Assembly (NCBI GenBank): GCA_916610825.1
Contig: OU744454.1
Span: forward strand, 1,389,001-1,453,000
Source: Haliclystus octoradiatus
Lineage: Eukaryota; Cnidaria; Staurozoa; Stauromedusae; Haliclystidae
Direction of reading: 5' to 3'
DNA length: 64,000 nt
Position 1 is the first letter of the stretch. The number at the start of each line of letters is the position of its first letter. A program made the translations under genes and the position numbers. Positions 1-11,013 of this stretch are shown piece after piece. The notes beneath the pieces were generated by a model, which saw only the letters and a list, made by a program, of their open reading frames with translations, did not search any database and was not told where the DNA came from.

Positions 1-745
1 AAACAATTTGCGAATTCCGTTTTTTCCTATTTGAAAATGTTCAAACTGAAAATGTAAATCTAACAAACTATAGTTGAGTGATATCTATATGTTTGGGTTA
101 AATCGATGGGCCCCGCATAACTCTATCTCTATGCACTGTCGAAGTTCATGAACTCTGTTTTGTTTAAAGTGCCTATATGAAATGGAAAAATCATTTGGAA
201 ATTTGTCCCTTCGATCGAAATGAAATACGTTTTCGGTTGCCCAAAAGTAGCTCATTGGATTCTTTTTTCTCAAACCACCTTCCATCTAGACATGCAAAGG
301 CTATAATAATAGTTATTTGTGTTATATTTTGACGGCTTGATTGTAAATTATGTAGCTTTGGGAATGACGCATTCTATGTAGCAGGAAATAGCCTGAATTG
401 AGCAACAATAGACTTTCAGACAGAATTGACCACTCAGCATTAAGCCAATCACACAACAGGGAATTTTCAGATTTTCATCATAAGTTGCAGATGACTGCGT
501 AAGATAAGACAATAGGACGGAAATTCATACAGCCAATAGAATTTCACGTCTTATAATAGACGATTTTGATTGGTTAATTGATGGGAAGGAATGTGATGTA
601 CTTCGCCACCGATCAAGTCTTCCATTTCAAGCGCTGCTGGTTTAGGGAATTTCGTACTCGTTGAAAACACACAACAAGTATTTCGCGTGATTTTTACTAT
701 TTATTGGAATATTACTGTTAGTTTCATATTGGATTTACATTCCAA
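1..745. other. Upstream region and probable 5' leader of APP
   Basis: I see no exon, repeat or RNA gene here. A 66-codon reverse-strand open frame (85-285) has no recognisable motif. The last tens of bases before the ATG at 746 are presumably APP 5' UTR; the transcription start cannot be placed by eye. Confidence 0.5.
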
Positions 746-3700
746 ATGTTGAAGTTTGTGGTGTTGCTTTTGTCGTACCTGATTTATCAGGAGGTAAGTT
801 TGAAATAAGCAATTTGTTATTGATCGAGTAATACGACTTTAGTCCGCCATGTCTTTCCCGCGTGTAAGATTTGACAGTGGTTATCAAATTTGGTTTTCAC
901 CGCTTCATGTCGCATGTTATATCATCCATATATTCATAACTGTGTTCTTACAGTTCGGGTCGCATTCTAAACAAGGCTTAAATTGTTCGATTAAACGATA
1001 TTTTACATTGTAAGGATAATTTGCTATGGTTCGATCTATCCGAACATCCGAACAACAATGCACAATGGTTGGTTGTTTTTCGTTATGTTTTTTCAATCTA
1101 TTTTAAGACATATCTGAACTATCTTCTGTGATTTCATGTTACTAAACACACTATTAAATATATCTCGAAGGAGTTCACTAATTTGTGTTTATGATATTGT
1201 ATCTAGCACGATTTCAATCCCACGTAAAAACAACAGTAAATCACTCCTTCGCGTTTGGTTAATTATATTCCCTCTTACCGACATTTGTTAAACTCTTATT
1301 TATTTCATTGCTTTTCAAAACAGTTCTTTAAATATAAACAGTCAGTCACTTTATTAGTTCCTAAATTTAGCTCCGTCTTGGTTAAATTTTCGTCTGTCTT
1401 TTCTTCCAAAGGAAGATAATTCCTTTTGTTTGTATGGAACAGAAAGCGTATCTTTTGTACTTTGTTTTGCTGTCAAGTGAAGTTATTCTTAATTTTAGAC
1501 GGTTACGTTTACGTTTGTGAAGAGTTTTAATTTTGAAACACCTGGTCAATAATAATTAACTTCGAGATTTCGCTTAGAAACCAATCACGAGTCTATGTTA
1601 CAGTAATATTTGAGAGCCGCAAAACCGAAAGGATACGGGAATTTCCTGATATTGTTATTCAAAGATAAATCTTTACAACTCAAATTAAATAAGACTATCG
1701 CTAATATTATTCAAAGGCAAAAAGTCTGTGAAACGTTTTTTTAGTCATGTGGCGATATATTTCGGTTTGTTGTACGTCTTTATATGTGTATAGCAGGTCT
1801 TCATATCACTGCATGCCATCGTATTCAAGTTGAAGTTTGCGGTTTATTTTTTTACCAGCGCACATCGAGAGTATTTCCACTCGAAACAAAAACGTTATAA
1901 TGAAATAAGCAGAGCCTAATGTTTTCCAGTTATTAAAAAAAGTAAGAACGTAAAAAGTAAAACCCACTTATCGCTCATTATTAGCATGTTATTAGGCAAG
2001 ATCCAATATCTGACAGTTTGTCATGTGACTGTCTCCTTGACAACGTAATTTATTCATTTTCAAATGGATTATTTATTATTTTAGGCTGCAGCATCCGTTA
2101 TAGATGTCTTGGAGTCGTACAATGGACATGAGCCTAGTGTAGCTATAAAATGTGGTAGAGTTCCATTCCATGTTGATTCCAAGTCAGGTGAATGGGTTGT
2201 TGATGAAGAGAAGGGAGCTGTATGCGATGATGAAAAGCTTGAAGTGAAAAAGTAAGATTTTAATTTTTCACAATTTATTGATTATATATCAACTCTCAGA
2301 CTGTTAACATACAATCAATGTGTCTGTGGTACTATTACGAATGGCAAGGCCGGATTGGACTGTAAGCAGAATTTATTTAAGCAATTATAAGCAAATGCTT
2401 GATTTCCAGAGGAGAAACAGGTTTTTTCAAAATCAAAATGTAGTTCTCTACATAATGAATATGTAGTGGATAATTGATTTCTGTTTTATAACTTTGATTC
2501 AGCAGTACTTGTTGTTATGAAACCAAACATATAAATTGGCTTCAAAACAGAAAATACCTTTTTTGGTCAGGGCTTTCGACCTCAAAAAGTAGCTATGACC
2601 CTGACGAATGATATTTTCCATACATGCAGATCATATGATACCAATACTTTTTTAATAAACAATTATCTTGAAATACCAGGGCTAGAAGATCCTTAATATA
2701 TTCAAAATTTACAATTCCGATTGTATCCTATACAGATACAATAACGGTATTACGTTCAGTTTAATGGCATTCTCTCAATAACAGGAAGCCAATAAAGTAT
2801 GAGAATGAGTAATGTACAGTCAACTTTGTTAAATATTTACCGCTATATAAACGAGTAAAATAGTTTGTCTCCCTAGTGTACCGTTATTCCCAGATACAAT
2901 TGTATTTCAACAAATCTTCGTAATCTCTTGATGTTTTCACAAATGCAAATGTGTCTATTGTTTTCCATATTATTATTTTTTCGATCGTAGATATTGCCAA
3001 AAAGTTTACCCGCAATTAAACATCACAAACATTGTTGAAGCTAATAAGGCAATCAAATTAACTGAATGGTGCAGACCAGGACAAATCGAATGCGCAGAAA
3101 AACACAAAGTGGTGCCTTACAGATGTCTCGTTGATGAATACGAAGCTGATGCTTTATTGGTACCAAGACATTGTCGATTTGGCCATTTGCATGATGCATC
3201 AGCTTGTATGAGCCACGATGCCTGGAGAGATCGAGCTGCCAACAATTGCTTTGAAAACGGAAAAATGAGACTGAAGGATTATGGTATCTTACTTGGTTGC
3301 GGAACAGACAAGTTTACTGGTAAGGAAACCTGTATATGACAGCCAGCTAGCAAAAGTGGACTTTAATATGATTGATTCAATAGAGAATACTGGAGTAATT
3401 TAGACATCCAAGAGTGACCACTATAGATAGGTGGCCCCCATAGAGGTGACTTTTATAACAGGTTTGACTGTACATGAACTTTTTGGTAATATCAAGTCAT
3501 GAAATATTATATAAAAACATTAATTACAGTCATGCTTGCTTAAAGGAGCAAAAATGACTGGCAGGCGCTACGCACTTAGGATCACGTGCATGTTTATTGT
3601 TTATAACACAATGTTCATTGTTGACATGAATTTATTACAAATTAGGCTTGCGTATAACAATAGTTTCAAAGCGAGACGGTTGAATTACGCTAAGCATAAA

Positions 3701-6700
3701 TGCAAATTGATCTCTCAGCGGTCGCCGGTCAATTTTGCCCCTTTAATATCCCCCCTCTGGTATGAATAAAAAGTGGGACATCAAGCGAGGTAGGATTATG
3801 ACTTATGATTCTGTATAGAGAATAGAACATAGAAATCAGCTTTCTGCGGGGGTTATTAAGCAAAGTGGACATTAAAAAAATGGATATTAACCAAGCTCAT
3901 CTATAATTCTCCAGTGGTGAAAATTCTCATTCTTTTCAGAGTTTGGTAAAAATGAATGATTTCCAGATTCTAGAGTCAAAATTTCTAATGAAAATTATCA
4001 TTTTTGATTCAAACTTTGACAGAAAATGTTTGAGTATTCTATTTGTTGTCCAACCCTGTGTCTTTTGATATGAAAATCTAGGTTTTTTGTTGTTGTTTTA
4101 AAAACTGTAATTAGTTTATATCTTTTATGTTTGGACATAAATTTATTTTTTAATTAAATTGAAAAATTTTTGTCCCATTTCTCGTTTTTCCTGTTCTTCC
4201 TCTCAATTGTAGTTAATAAACAGCAAAAATGTATTGTTTGGTGTAGTGTAGAAAACTAAGATTTTTGCAATTAAATTTCGTACATACAGTTTATGTATAT
4301 CCTATTCTAACTCTCTGTATCAATTGTTGCAACAGGCGTTGAGTTTGTTTGCTGTCCTGACAAGCATCACAAGAAACACAATAAAAAGAAGAGCGATGCT
4401 GCCCCTGTTGATGCAGAGAAGCTTGGTGATGCTATCGAGAAGCTTCAAAATTATTTACCAGAAGAGACTGCAGGTAAATAACTTAAACTAACTCAAACTA
4501 TATTCTTGTGTACTTGCGATGTTGCTTTTATTAATTGTATTAGGGATGCACCGAAATGTCGTTTCCGCAGTCACCAAAATAATACAGTTTCGATTTTTTT
4601 AGCCGAAATTTCGTTTTTATCTCGGCCGATTTTTGTCCTCTTGTTTTGAATATTTCAAACTAAATCTGAGTTAAAATCATTTATAAAATTACATTGGAAT
4701 GCAAAATGTTTTTAAAAACAAAGTAAGTAACTGGCAACACAAGATAAATAATGATGCTTTTCCTGGTGATTTTTAGAGCATGTGTTTAGTTCATGCCATG
4801 ACAAGCAATTTTATTTCTCCTTGATCTACTCCAGTATTATTTTCTTTTGCCTTGTGAAGAAATCCATTATGAATAACATTTGTTTTCATTGAGAACAATA
4901 AATAACTTCACTTCATTGATTTAATTATTGTAGAAATTTCGGGCAAACCGAGGTTCGGTGCATCCCTAAATTGTATAGCATATGATACAAGGAAATTGTG
5001 CTTGTTGGTATCTCAATGAACAAATTCAGGATAGATGAAAGATTGCGTTATTGGATGATAAAACTGAAGTCTTTCAAACTATTTCTACCAATATGAAACT
5101 TGCATGCTGCTGTGAGCAACCAAATATATCTTAATGAATTAATCTATTTGTTCATGTGAATATTATTGTTTTCATTGCATCAAGGGTATAACATTCCACA
5201 TTGTTGCTTTGTTTAGGCTGCGACCGTAGTGCTTACACCAAAAAGAAAGACGAGTTGGAAGAACGTCACCGCACAAGAATTGCCAGTGTTGTTGATGAAT
5301 GGGACGAGGCTGAAAACCGTTACAAGAAATTGAAAAATAGAGACATCAAGATTGCTGAACAGAAGATGAACCGAACTCTGCAGGTATTCCGTGAGACCTT
5401 AAAAGCATTAGAAGATGAAGCCAAGGAAGAAAGAGCTCGCCTTCGAGAGGAACATGCTAAATGTATCAGTGTTGATATCAACAACAAGAAGAGACAGACT
5501 ATGTTGAGCTATATTGCATCTGTTGAAGAGAAACCACATTCACCTAAAAAGATTTTGGATGCTGTCCGTGGATTTATTCAGGCATGTGAACATGATCGTC
5601 TTCATAGCCTTCGACATTTTGAACATCTTAGGAATCAATCTCCTTTGAAAGCTACTGCAATGCGGGCTGGATTACTCAAACATCTTCAAGATTTAAACAC
5701 AGTTGTTAACCAAAGTATCAACTTGTTGGCCTTTTTACCTGATGTTGCTAGTCTGTTCGGTCTTACCACACCTTCAGATGGTGCTGTTCTTAAACCAAGG
5801 GTAAGTACCGTAAGTCAAGTGATTGCTGTCAAGCTATTTACAAACTTTTCAAACCATCTCTCAATTTCTTATTCTCGTAGTAGTTATTACTAATAACAGA
5901 ACTTCTGGTGTGTATCTAAATGCCATCTGCTTCCCTCGAAGGTGAGGGCATTTCTTCATTCTTTGTAAATACGAATACAAACATTTGAAAGCCTCTGACA
6001 AAATTAAAAAGGATTTTTGAAATCCAGTTGATAGCACTTTATTAAATTCCGCACATTTTCATTAGTTATTTTGCTATCTTGATCAAGTTACCTTAATTCT
6101 TCCCCCCAATGTCAAAGATAAATTACAATTGATTGAATAACTACTGTACCGTAGTGGGATTGACAATAATAAAGTCTTTGTATATGGATAGTAAATCAAA
6201 CAGGACATCAAACATTGAAATTGTATGTTTTGATTTGTTTGAGCTATTGTTATGCAACCTAACTAAATGATGTTTAATGCAGTCCAAATGTATCACTTGT
6301 TCTACATATGATAATTATTCCGTATTACTTTGATTACAGGTAACTGCTCCAGAAGGCGTCCATGAAATTCCAAAAACTAGTTTTGGAGATGATGAATTCC
6401 CAGATAAGGGAGATGAAAACGAACACCAACGGCCAGATGATAAAATGAACATTGGAACACGTCTGCCAACAGATGAAATACCTGATGATATGCCGACCAC
6501 AATGGAACATGATAACGCTAAATCATCACCACTTCGACCTGAAGGATGGGAAGACTTTGCTCATGCTAAACCATTTAATGGTGACGAAGAAGACAAGAAT
6601 GTTCCTGAGTTTATTGTTGATAAAACCTTCTTTAAACGTCCTCGATCCCCAGCTGCGTTTGCTGCTGTTATTGGTCTTAGTTGCGGTGCCCTTGTTATTA

Positions 6701-6849
6701 TTCTTGGTAGTATTGTTGCATTAGTGATGCGAAGACGTCGTCCTACTCATGTTATCGTACCAACTGAAGATAATGACGAACGTGAACATCTTGTCAAAAT
6801 GCAAAAGAACGGTTATGAAAACCCAACTTACAAATTTTTCTACTATTAA
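746..6849 (+). CDS. APP: Amyloid precursor protein (APP/APLP) orthologue, six exons, 591 aa
   Basis: Exons 746-793, 2085-2251, 2991-3319, 4336-4473, 5217-5800 and 6340-6849 join in frame (1776 nt). Residues 1-16 form a signal peptide (MLKFVVLLLSYLIYQE). The E1 domain (about 25-190) has the growth-factor-like half and the copper-binding half; VPYRCL, DALLVP and VEFVCCP are landmarks. E2 (about 228-420) is the helical domain, with FEHLR and MNQS-like NQSINLL motifs. An acidic juxtamembrane stretch follows, then a transmembrane helix (about 528-552), an RRRR stop-transfer and a cytoplasmic tail with GYENPTY, the endocytic NPxY signal that binds Fe65/Mint-type PTB proteins. There is no Kunitz exon. 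In the copper site only one His of the usual His-x-His-x-His (CMSHDAWR) and the Tyr (DYGILL) remain. The protein stops at KFFYY, shorter than the vertebrate tail. No amyloid-beta-like sequence is recognisable next to the membrane. Confidence 0.96.
3317..3470 (+). repeat. TA-flanked MITE copy touching the APP exon 3 splice donor
   Basis: This member of the dispersed CAGTGAAACCTGTATATAAC...GGTTTGACTG family is followed by TA at 3471-3472. Its left end is degenerate: the family start should lie at about 3317, but the bases there are CTG followed by the APP donor GTAAGG, and clear family sequence (AAACCTGTATATGACAGCC) begins at 3326. Confidence 0.75.
3544..3742 (+). repeat. TTAA-flanked short inverted-repeat element (199 bp), copy 1
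   Basis: TTAA lies at 3540-3543 and 3743-3746. The ends are AGGAGCAAAAATG and CAATTTTGCCCCT, which are inverted matches. The same element occurs at 51696-51894 (reverse) and twice at 61.4-61.8 kb. It lies in APP intron 3. It is too short to encode a transposase, so it is a non-autonomous element. TTAA targets are typical of piggyBac-like transposons. Confidence 0.8.
4541..4968 (+). mobile_element. Non-autonomous hAT element (428 bp) with 8-bp target duplication
   Basis: The element starts TAGGGATGCACCGAAAT and ends TTCGGTGCATCCCTA. Both flanks carry the identical 8 bases AATTGTAT (4533-4540 and 4969-4976). Terminal repeats of this form with 8-bp duplications are diagnostic of the hAT superfamily. 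There is no coding capacity inside. It sits in APP intron 4. Confidence 0.93.
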
Positions 6850-7408
6850 AACATCAAAAAGGATAATTTACTGATTGTAATCTATTAGCCGTAATATTAT
6901 AAATGTGAACATACTCTTTTTATACAGTAGATTTTGTGATTGTTAACTTTATTAGACAAGTAGTAAGTAGATTATATCTATTACAGTTTACAAAACAAAT
7001 AATAGTTTTAACAATTATGTTTTATTTACTAGTGTGATAAAAACACACACAAAGAACATTTCAAAATGATTTTCAAACTTTATAATTATAATTAATAAGA
7101 ATTGTTGTTTAGTTGTATAACAGTTTAATTTAATCATAATTAAACTGATACTATTAGTTATCATCCCAAGTGGAGAGAAGGGTTTGGATGCTGTAGATAT
7201 TAATTGTCAATTGTATACTGCATATCTTTTATTATTTTATTCTTAAATTGTATGCACGTGTCTTTATTTATAACTTCTAGATTATTTCGAGTATTGTAAT
7301 TTTGATTGTAAAATCTTGCTTTTTACTGCCTCGTGCATATCACTACACTTCACGTTGCAATGTAAGGGTTTAACTGTCATCAAATTATGACTGTTGTCAT
7401 GGATACAT

Positions 7409-7414
7409 AATAAA
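7409..7414 (+). terminator. APP polyadenylation signal AATAAA
   Basis: AATAAA lies about 560 bases after the APP stop codon. The A+T-rich stretch 6850-7408 is its 3' UTR. Confidence 0.65.
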
Positions 7415-7439
7415 ACCGACACAAAATGTACCATATTGT

Positions 7440-8079
7440 CTCTTTTCATTCGAGTCTTTTCTTTCAGCGAATCATAATAGGCCTACGTCTACGTGTGCAT
7501 TTTGCTTGAATATTTTGGAGGCGTCCCTTCCTAGTTATACCTCGTTTTCATAATAAGTTTTTTCCATATGAAGTAATTTCCAAAAGCAGTTAAGTTACAT
7601 GTAATTATAATTCACACTTATAGTAACGATTGTTGACATTTTGTTCATAAAAACCATTTTCTCAAACTCACTAACGCTGTAGCCCTGTAAGATTTACATT
7701 CCTTTATCAAGTATATTGATCAGTATGTAGCGCACTGGATACTTCCATGCCCATTATTGTAACCTTGGAAACAAACTTCAATGATATTCATTTAAGCAAT
7801 TTCTAGGAGGCTATTGGTGTAAATAATCGACCTTCTTCAAACAGTAAGAACGCATAGAAAGTAATATTTTCCTATTACAGAGCAATAGATATAAGTAACT
7901 ATATGGAAATGCATTTGTATAAGTTTGTAGCGTGGTATGCTTTGTAAACATTTCCCCAATGCTTTAATGACCATGTGTTTCTGCAGATTAATACTGATAA
8001 GAATATACATTTGCAGACAGTAAACCTGTTCTGAATTCGATAAAAATATATTTCATAAACATTGAAATATCATCGAGAT
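7440..8079. other. Intergenic region and leader of the STELLO-like gene
   Basis: I see no conserved coding exon, repeat family or RNA gene. It separates two genes on the same strand by about 0.65 kb. Confidence 0.5.
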
Positions 8080-9787
8080 ATGGGACAACCAACATTACAG
8101 CCATGTTTAATAATGGAAAGTAGAAGCTACAGTAAACGAAGATTATTTATTTTTACATTTATATGTTTCATAATTGCTGCTATTACTTTAATTTGTTTTG
8201 ATTTGATTGCAAGTTCACATCAAATTCAACCTGTTATCTTGAGTGATGTAAAACCAAAAAATTGTTGGAATATTACTGAACCAACACAAGCAAAACCTAA
8301 AGCATCCGGGAAAGAAAGTACGTTTACAATACCTGACCTTCTATATATCATTTAGCATCATTATTGTATTGATTGATAAGATATATTTTCTTTCTTTTTT
8401 TAGCAAAAATTCGTAGCTTACCTTGCCCGAGTGATCATTTCAATGACATCGTTTTAATTGTTGTCTTTAATTTTCCATTTTATGCAAATATTGTACCTTT
8501 GAAGAAGTTTTATCAAAACGTTTTTAATTATATTTATTTCTGTGGTTCACAAGCCCATGAAGATGTACATGATTTATATATAGGACATGGTGGATTACTT
8601 GGTTATAAATGCATGCAACAAGCAATTAAAGAGCTTCCAGATAAAAAAGGTACTGACTAAAATTATATTAATTTTGTAAATGCAAACGTCTTTGGGTATG
8701 TATTTTGCGGTGGGTTTTCGCGATTCTCTTAGCCATTTCAAACAGCATATCATTCGAAAGATAACTGCAAATACAGTATTTATATCTAGCGGGTCTTGTA
8801 TTTTAAAATTTTCCCTTTGCTTTGTGTATGGCAAGAAAATGTGCTTTTACGCATTGATTTTGTTTAGCTTTTCAGGCCTGCATTGCTTCGACATGCTTTG
8901 TTGCGTTGCTTTTCTATTATTCGAATTTGATATTTTATGTTCTCCAATTTTATTTTGGACGTTTACCGATCGATGGAAAAAACTGACAGTAGAAAAATAT
9001 CCACATCAAAAATTTCCAGCCAAAATTAAACAAGCAATGCGACAAAATACGCAACATATGCATGCCCTCGTAGGATCTAAGAAATCAATTTTTCCATTAA
9101 ATACCAAACACTGGATTAGAAAATTGTTATTCTCTTTCCATATTCATAGGTTATCTTTATGTGAATGACGACATGATAGTTAATTGGTGGCATTTAATAA
9201 ATTACGATTTAACAAGATTATGGCGTGGTTATGGTAACAGACAATTTTATCAAGACGCATTCGAAGAACCAATGGATAGCTGGTATTGGTGGAGAACACA
9301 ATACGGTTTATCTCAATGTCAATTAGTTTATAAAGATTTAATAACTATTATTGGTAACCAAACAGACAGCAGGAGAGATGTAATTGCAAATTCATTACAT
9401 AATTATATACGAAATGGAAATGGTCGACCACGCTGTGGTAAATCTTTTAGTGATTTCTTTTATATACCAAAGTCTTATGCAAAACAAGCTTCTGCGTTGT
9501 TGGAAATGTGTGGTAATCGTCAGTTGTTTCTTGAAATTGCAGTACCAAATGTTTTAAGAATGCTTGTAGATATTAATGATATTGAGATTGTTAATGGTAT
9601 TTATTTACCAGAAAAAGGTGTCGACCCAAATGACTCAATTGCATTCTGGACATTGTATAACACTAATATATCATTTATTCATCCTTTTAAAATGAATGCT
9701 CGTGCAACTAAGAAAATTAATAAATCGTTATTTAAAATTCTTACTGAATATAGCGATAATAAAGCTCAATATTTGTGTCATCGTTGA
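8080..9787 (+). CDS. Type II membrane protein, putative STELLO/DUF288 glycosyltransferase, 373 aa
   Basis: Exons 8080-8317, 8404-8649 and 9150-9787 join in frame (1122 nt). A short basic N-terminus (YSKRR) precedes one hydrophobic helix at residues 22-42, the layout of a Golgi type II enzyme. The lumenal part begins with a Cys-Asn-sequon segment (NCWNIT). The core GYLYVNDDMIVNWW at residues 162-175 resembles, from memory, the GYLxxxDDxxxNxW block of DUF288/STELLO proteins, with the Asp pair as candidate metal/nucleotide-sugar ligand. Plant STELLO proteins act on cellulose synthase in the Golgi; the animal members are uncharacterised, so no substrate is proposed. The start was chosen at the first ATG upstream of the helix; Met12 is an alternative. 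Family assignment is moderate and the gene structure is firm. Confidence 0.8.
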
Positions 9788-10284
9788 AAAATTTAAAAAA
9801 TATATAAATGACAATCCGGCTTCGTTGTAAAAGTTTGAAAACTTACATCAGATTTCAAACTCGATTTCATACTTTGCCAGCCCTTTGTATTTTGCTAGCC
9901 TTGTTTCTTTCCGACATTGCCAGTAAAAAGGATAAATTAAAAATGTCTATACAATCTTCCTGCAGTCATTAATTATTATAAATAAATAATTAGGTGGTTC
10001 AAACAACAGACAATCGTGATGTTTTACAATATTTCTGTATATAAATGTTTTAGATTTTCAATTTTTAGTTTTTATTTTAGAATTAGTTATGTTACAATGT
10101 TAATTTTAACTATTTGAATATTCTTGTTAAACAGAGCATGACCAGCTATATGATAGGCAATAATATATAGTATGTTGTATAAAAAAATAGACTTTTGAGA
10201 AGTAGTTTTTATCTAAATTTGATCAGAATAAATGTGATATGCCATTCGCAATTTCTGCACCCAACCGTGTTTGTTTTTTATTGT

Positions 10285-10290
10285 AATAAA
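10285..10290 (+). terminator. Candidate poly(A) signal of the STELLO-like gene
   Basis: AATAAA lies 498 bases after the stop; another occurs at 10227-10232. The earlier A/T-rich repeat at about 9980 (ATAAATAAATAATTA) is a third possibility. Confidence 0.45.
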
Positions 10291-10400
10291 GTGGGTCTGA
10301 AATCAGGTGTATACAAACACGCCGTAGATAATGTAGTACTACAGTAATGCGTGAAAAGCATCAACCAAGTTGATTATAGACGCTACAAGTAACCAATTAC

Positions 10401-10470
10401 ATTGAAACCTGTGATAACGGTCACCTGTTTATAGAGATCATGTCATTTTATGATTGAATTTTGAGGTTTA
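10401..10470. repeat. Fragment of the TA-flanked MITE family
   Basis: TTGAAACCTGTGATAACGGTCACCTGTTTATAG-type sequence matches one end of the family seen complete at 51362-51538. The rest of 9800-11000 shows no recognisable gene. Confidence 0.5.
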
Positions 10471-11013
10471 AATGCGCACAAATATTATGTTGCGGTTCAG
10501 GAAAATGACAAACAATTTACACGTATGAACAACTATTGTATGAACTAATATGGTGTCGTATAAATGTACGGGGCGGGCCTATTTGTTTTGTTAAATATGA
10601 TGAAAATTTTGCGAGGAAAGTCACTAATTTGCATTGAGTACAGTATAACTATTTCATTATTACAACTGAGTATGTATTGAATGATATTTTCATATAATTT
10701 GTATCAATTATCCGAATTATACTGTACATGCCTGTACAAAATGCATTGTAAATGTTATTTTTAGTACCCACGTGTTTTGAACACAAACTGTGAATTTTTA
10801 ACAATATTTCAACCAATGAGAGAATGTTTACACTGAAGTGTTAATTTGATAGATTAGGGGGTCGCCAACATCAAATCAACACAAAAATTATTTCTTTTTT
10901 CAAAATTTACAAACGCAATGAAATATATGTTGTATTGATTATAAAAGCCTTCATGAACAATTAAACATAATTTACTATATTAGAATTCGTTAGTATATGA
11001 AAAGAAAGAGATT

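Noticed and set aside
8680..9168. 162-codon plus-strand ORF between exons 2 and 3 of the STELLO-like gene
   Set aside because: The flanking exons join perfectly in frame across it with good GT and AG sites, and the ORF has no recognised domain. It is intron sequence.
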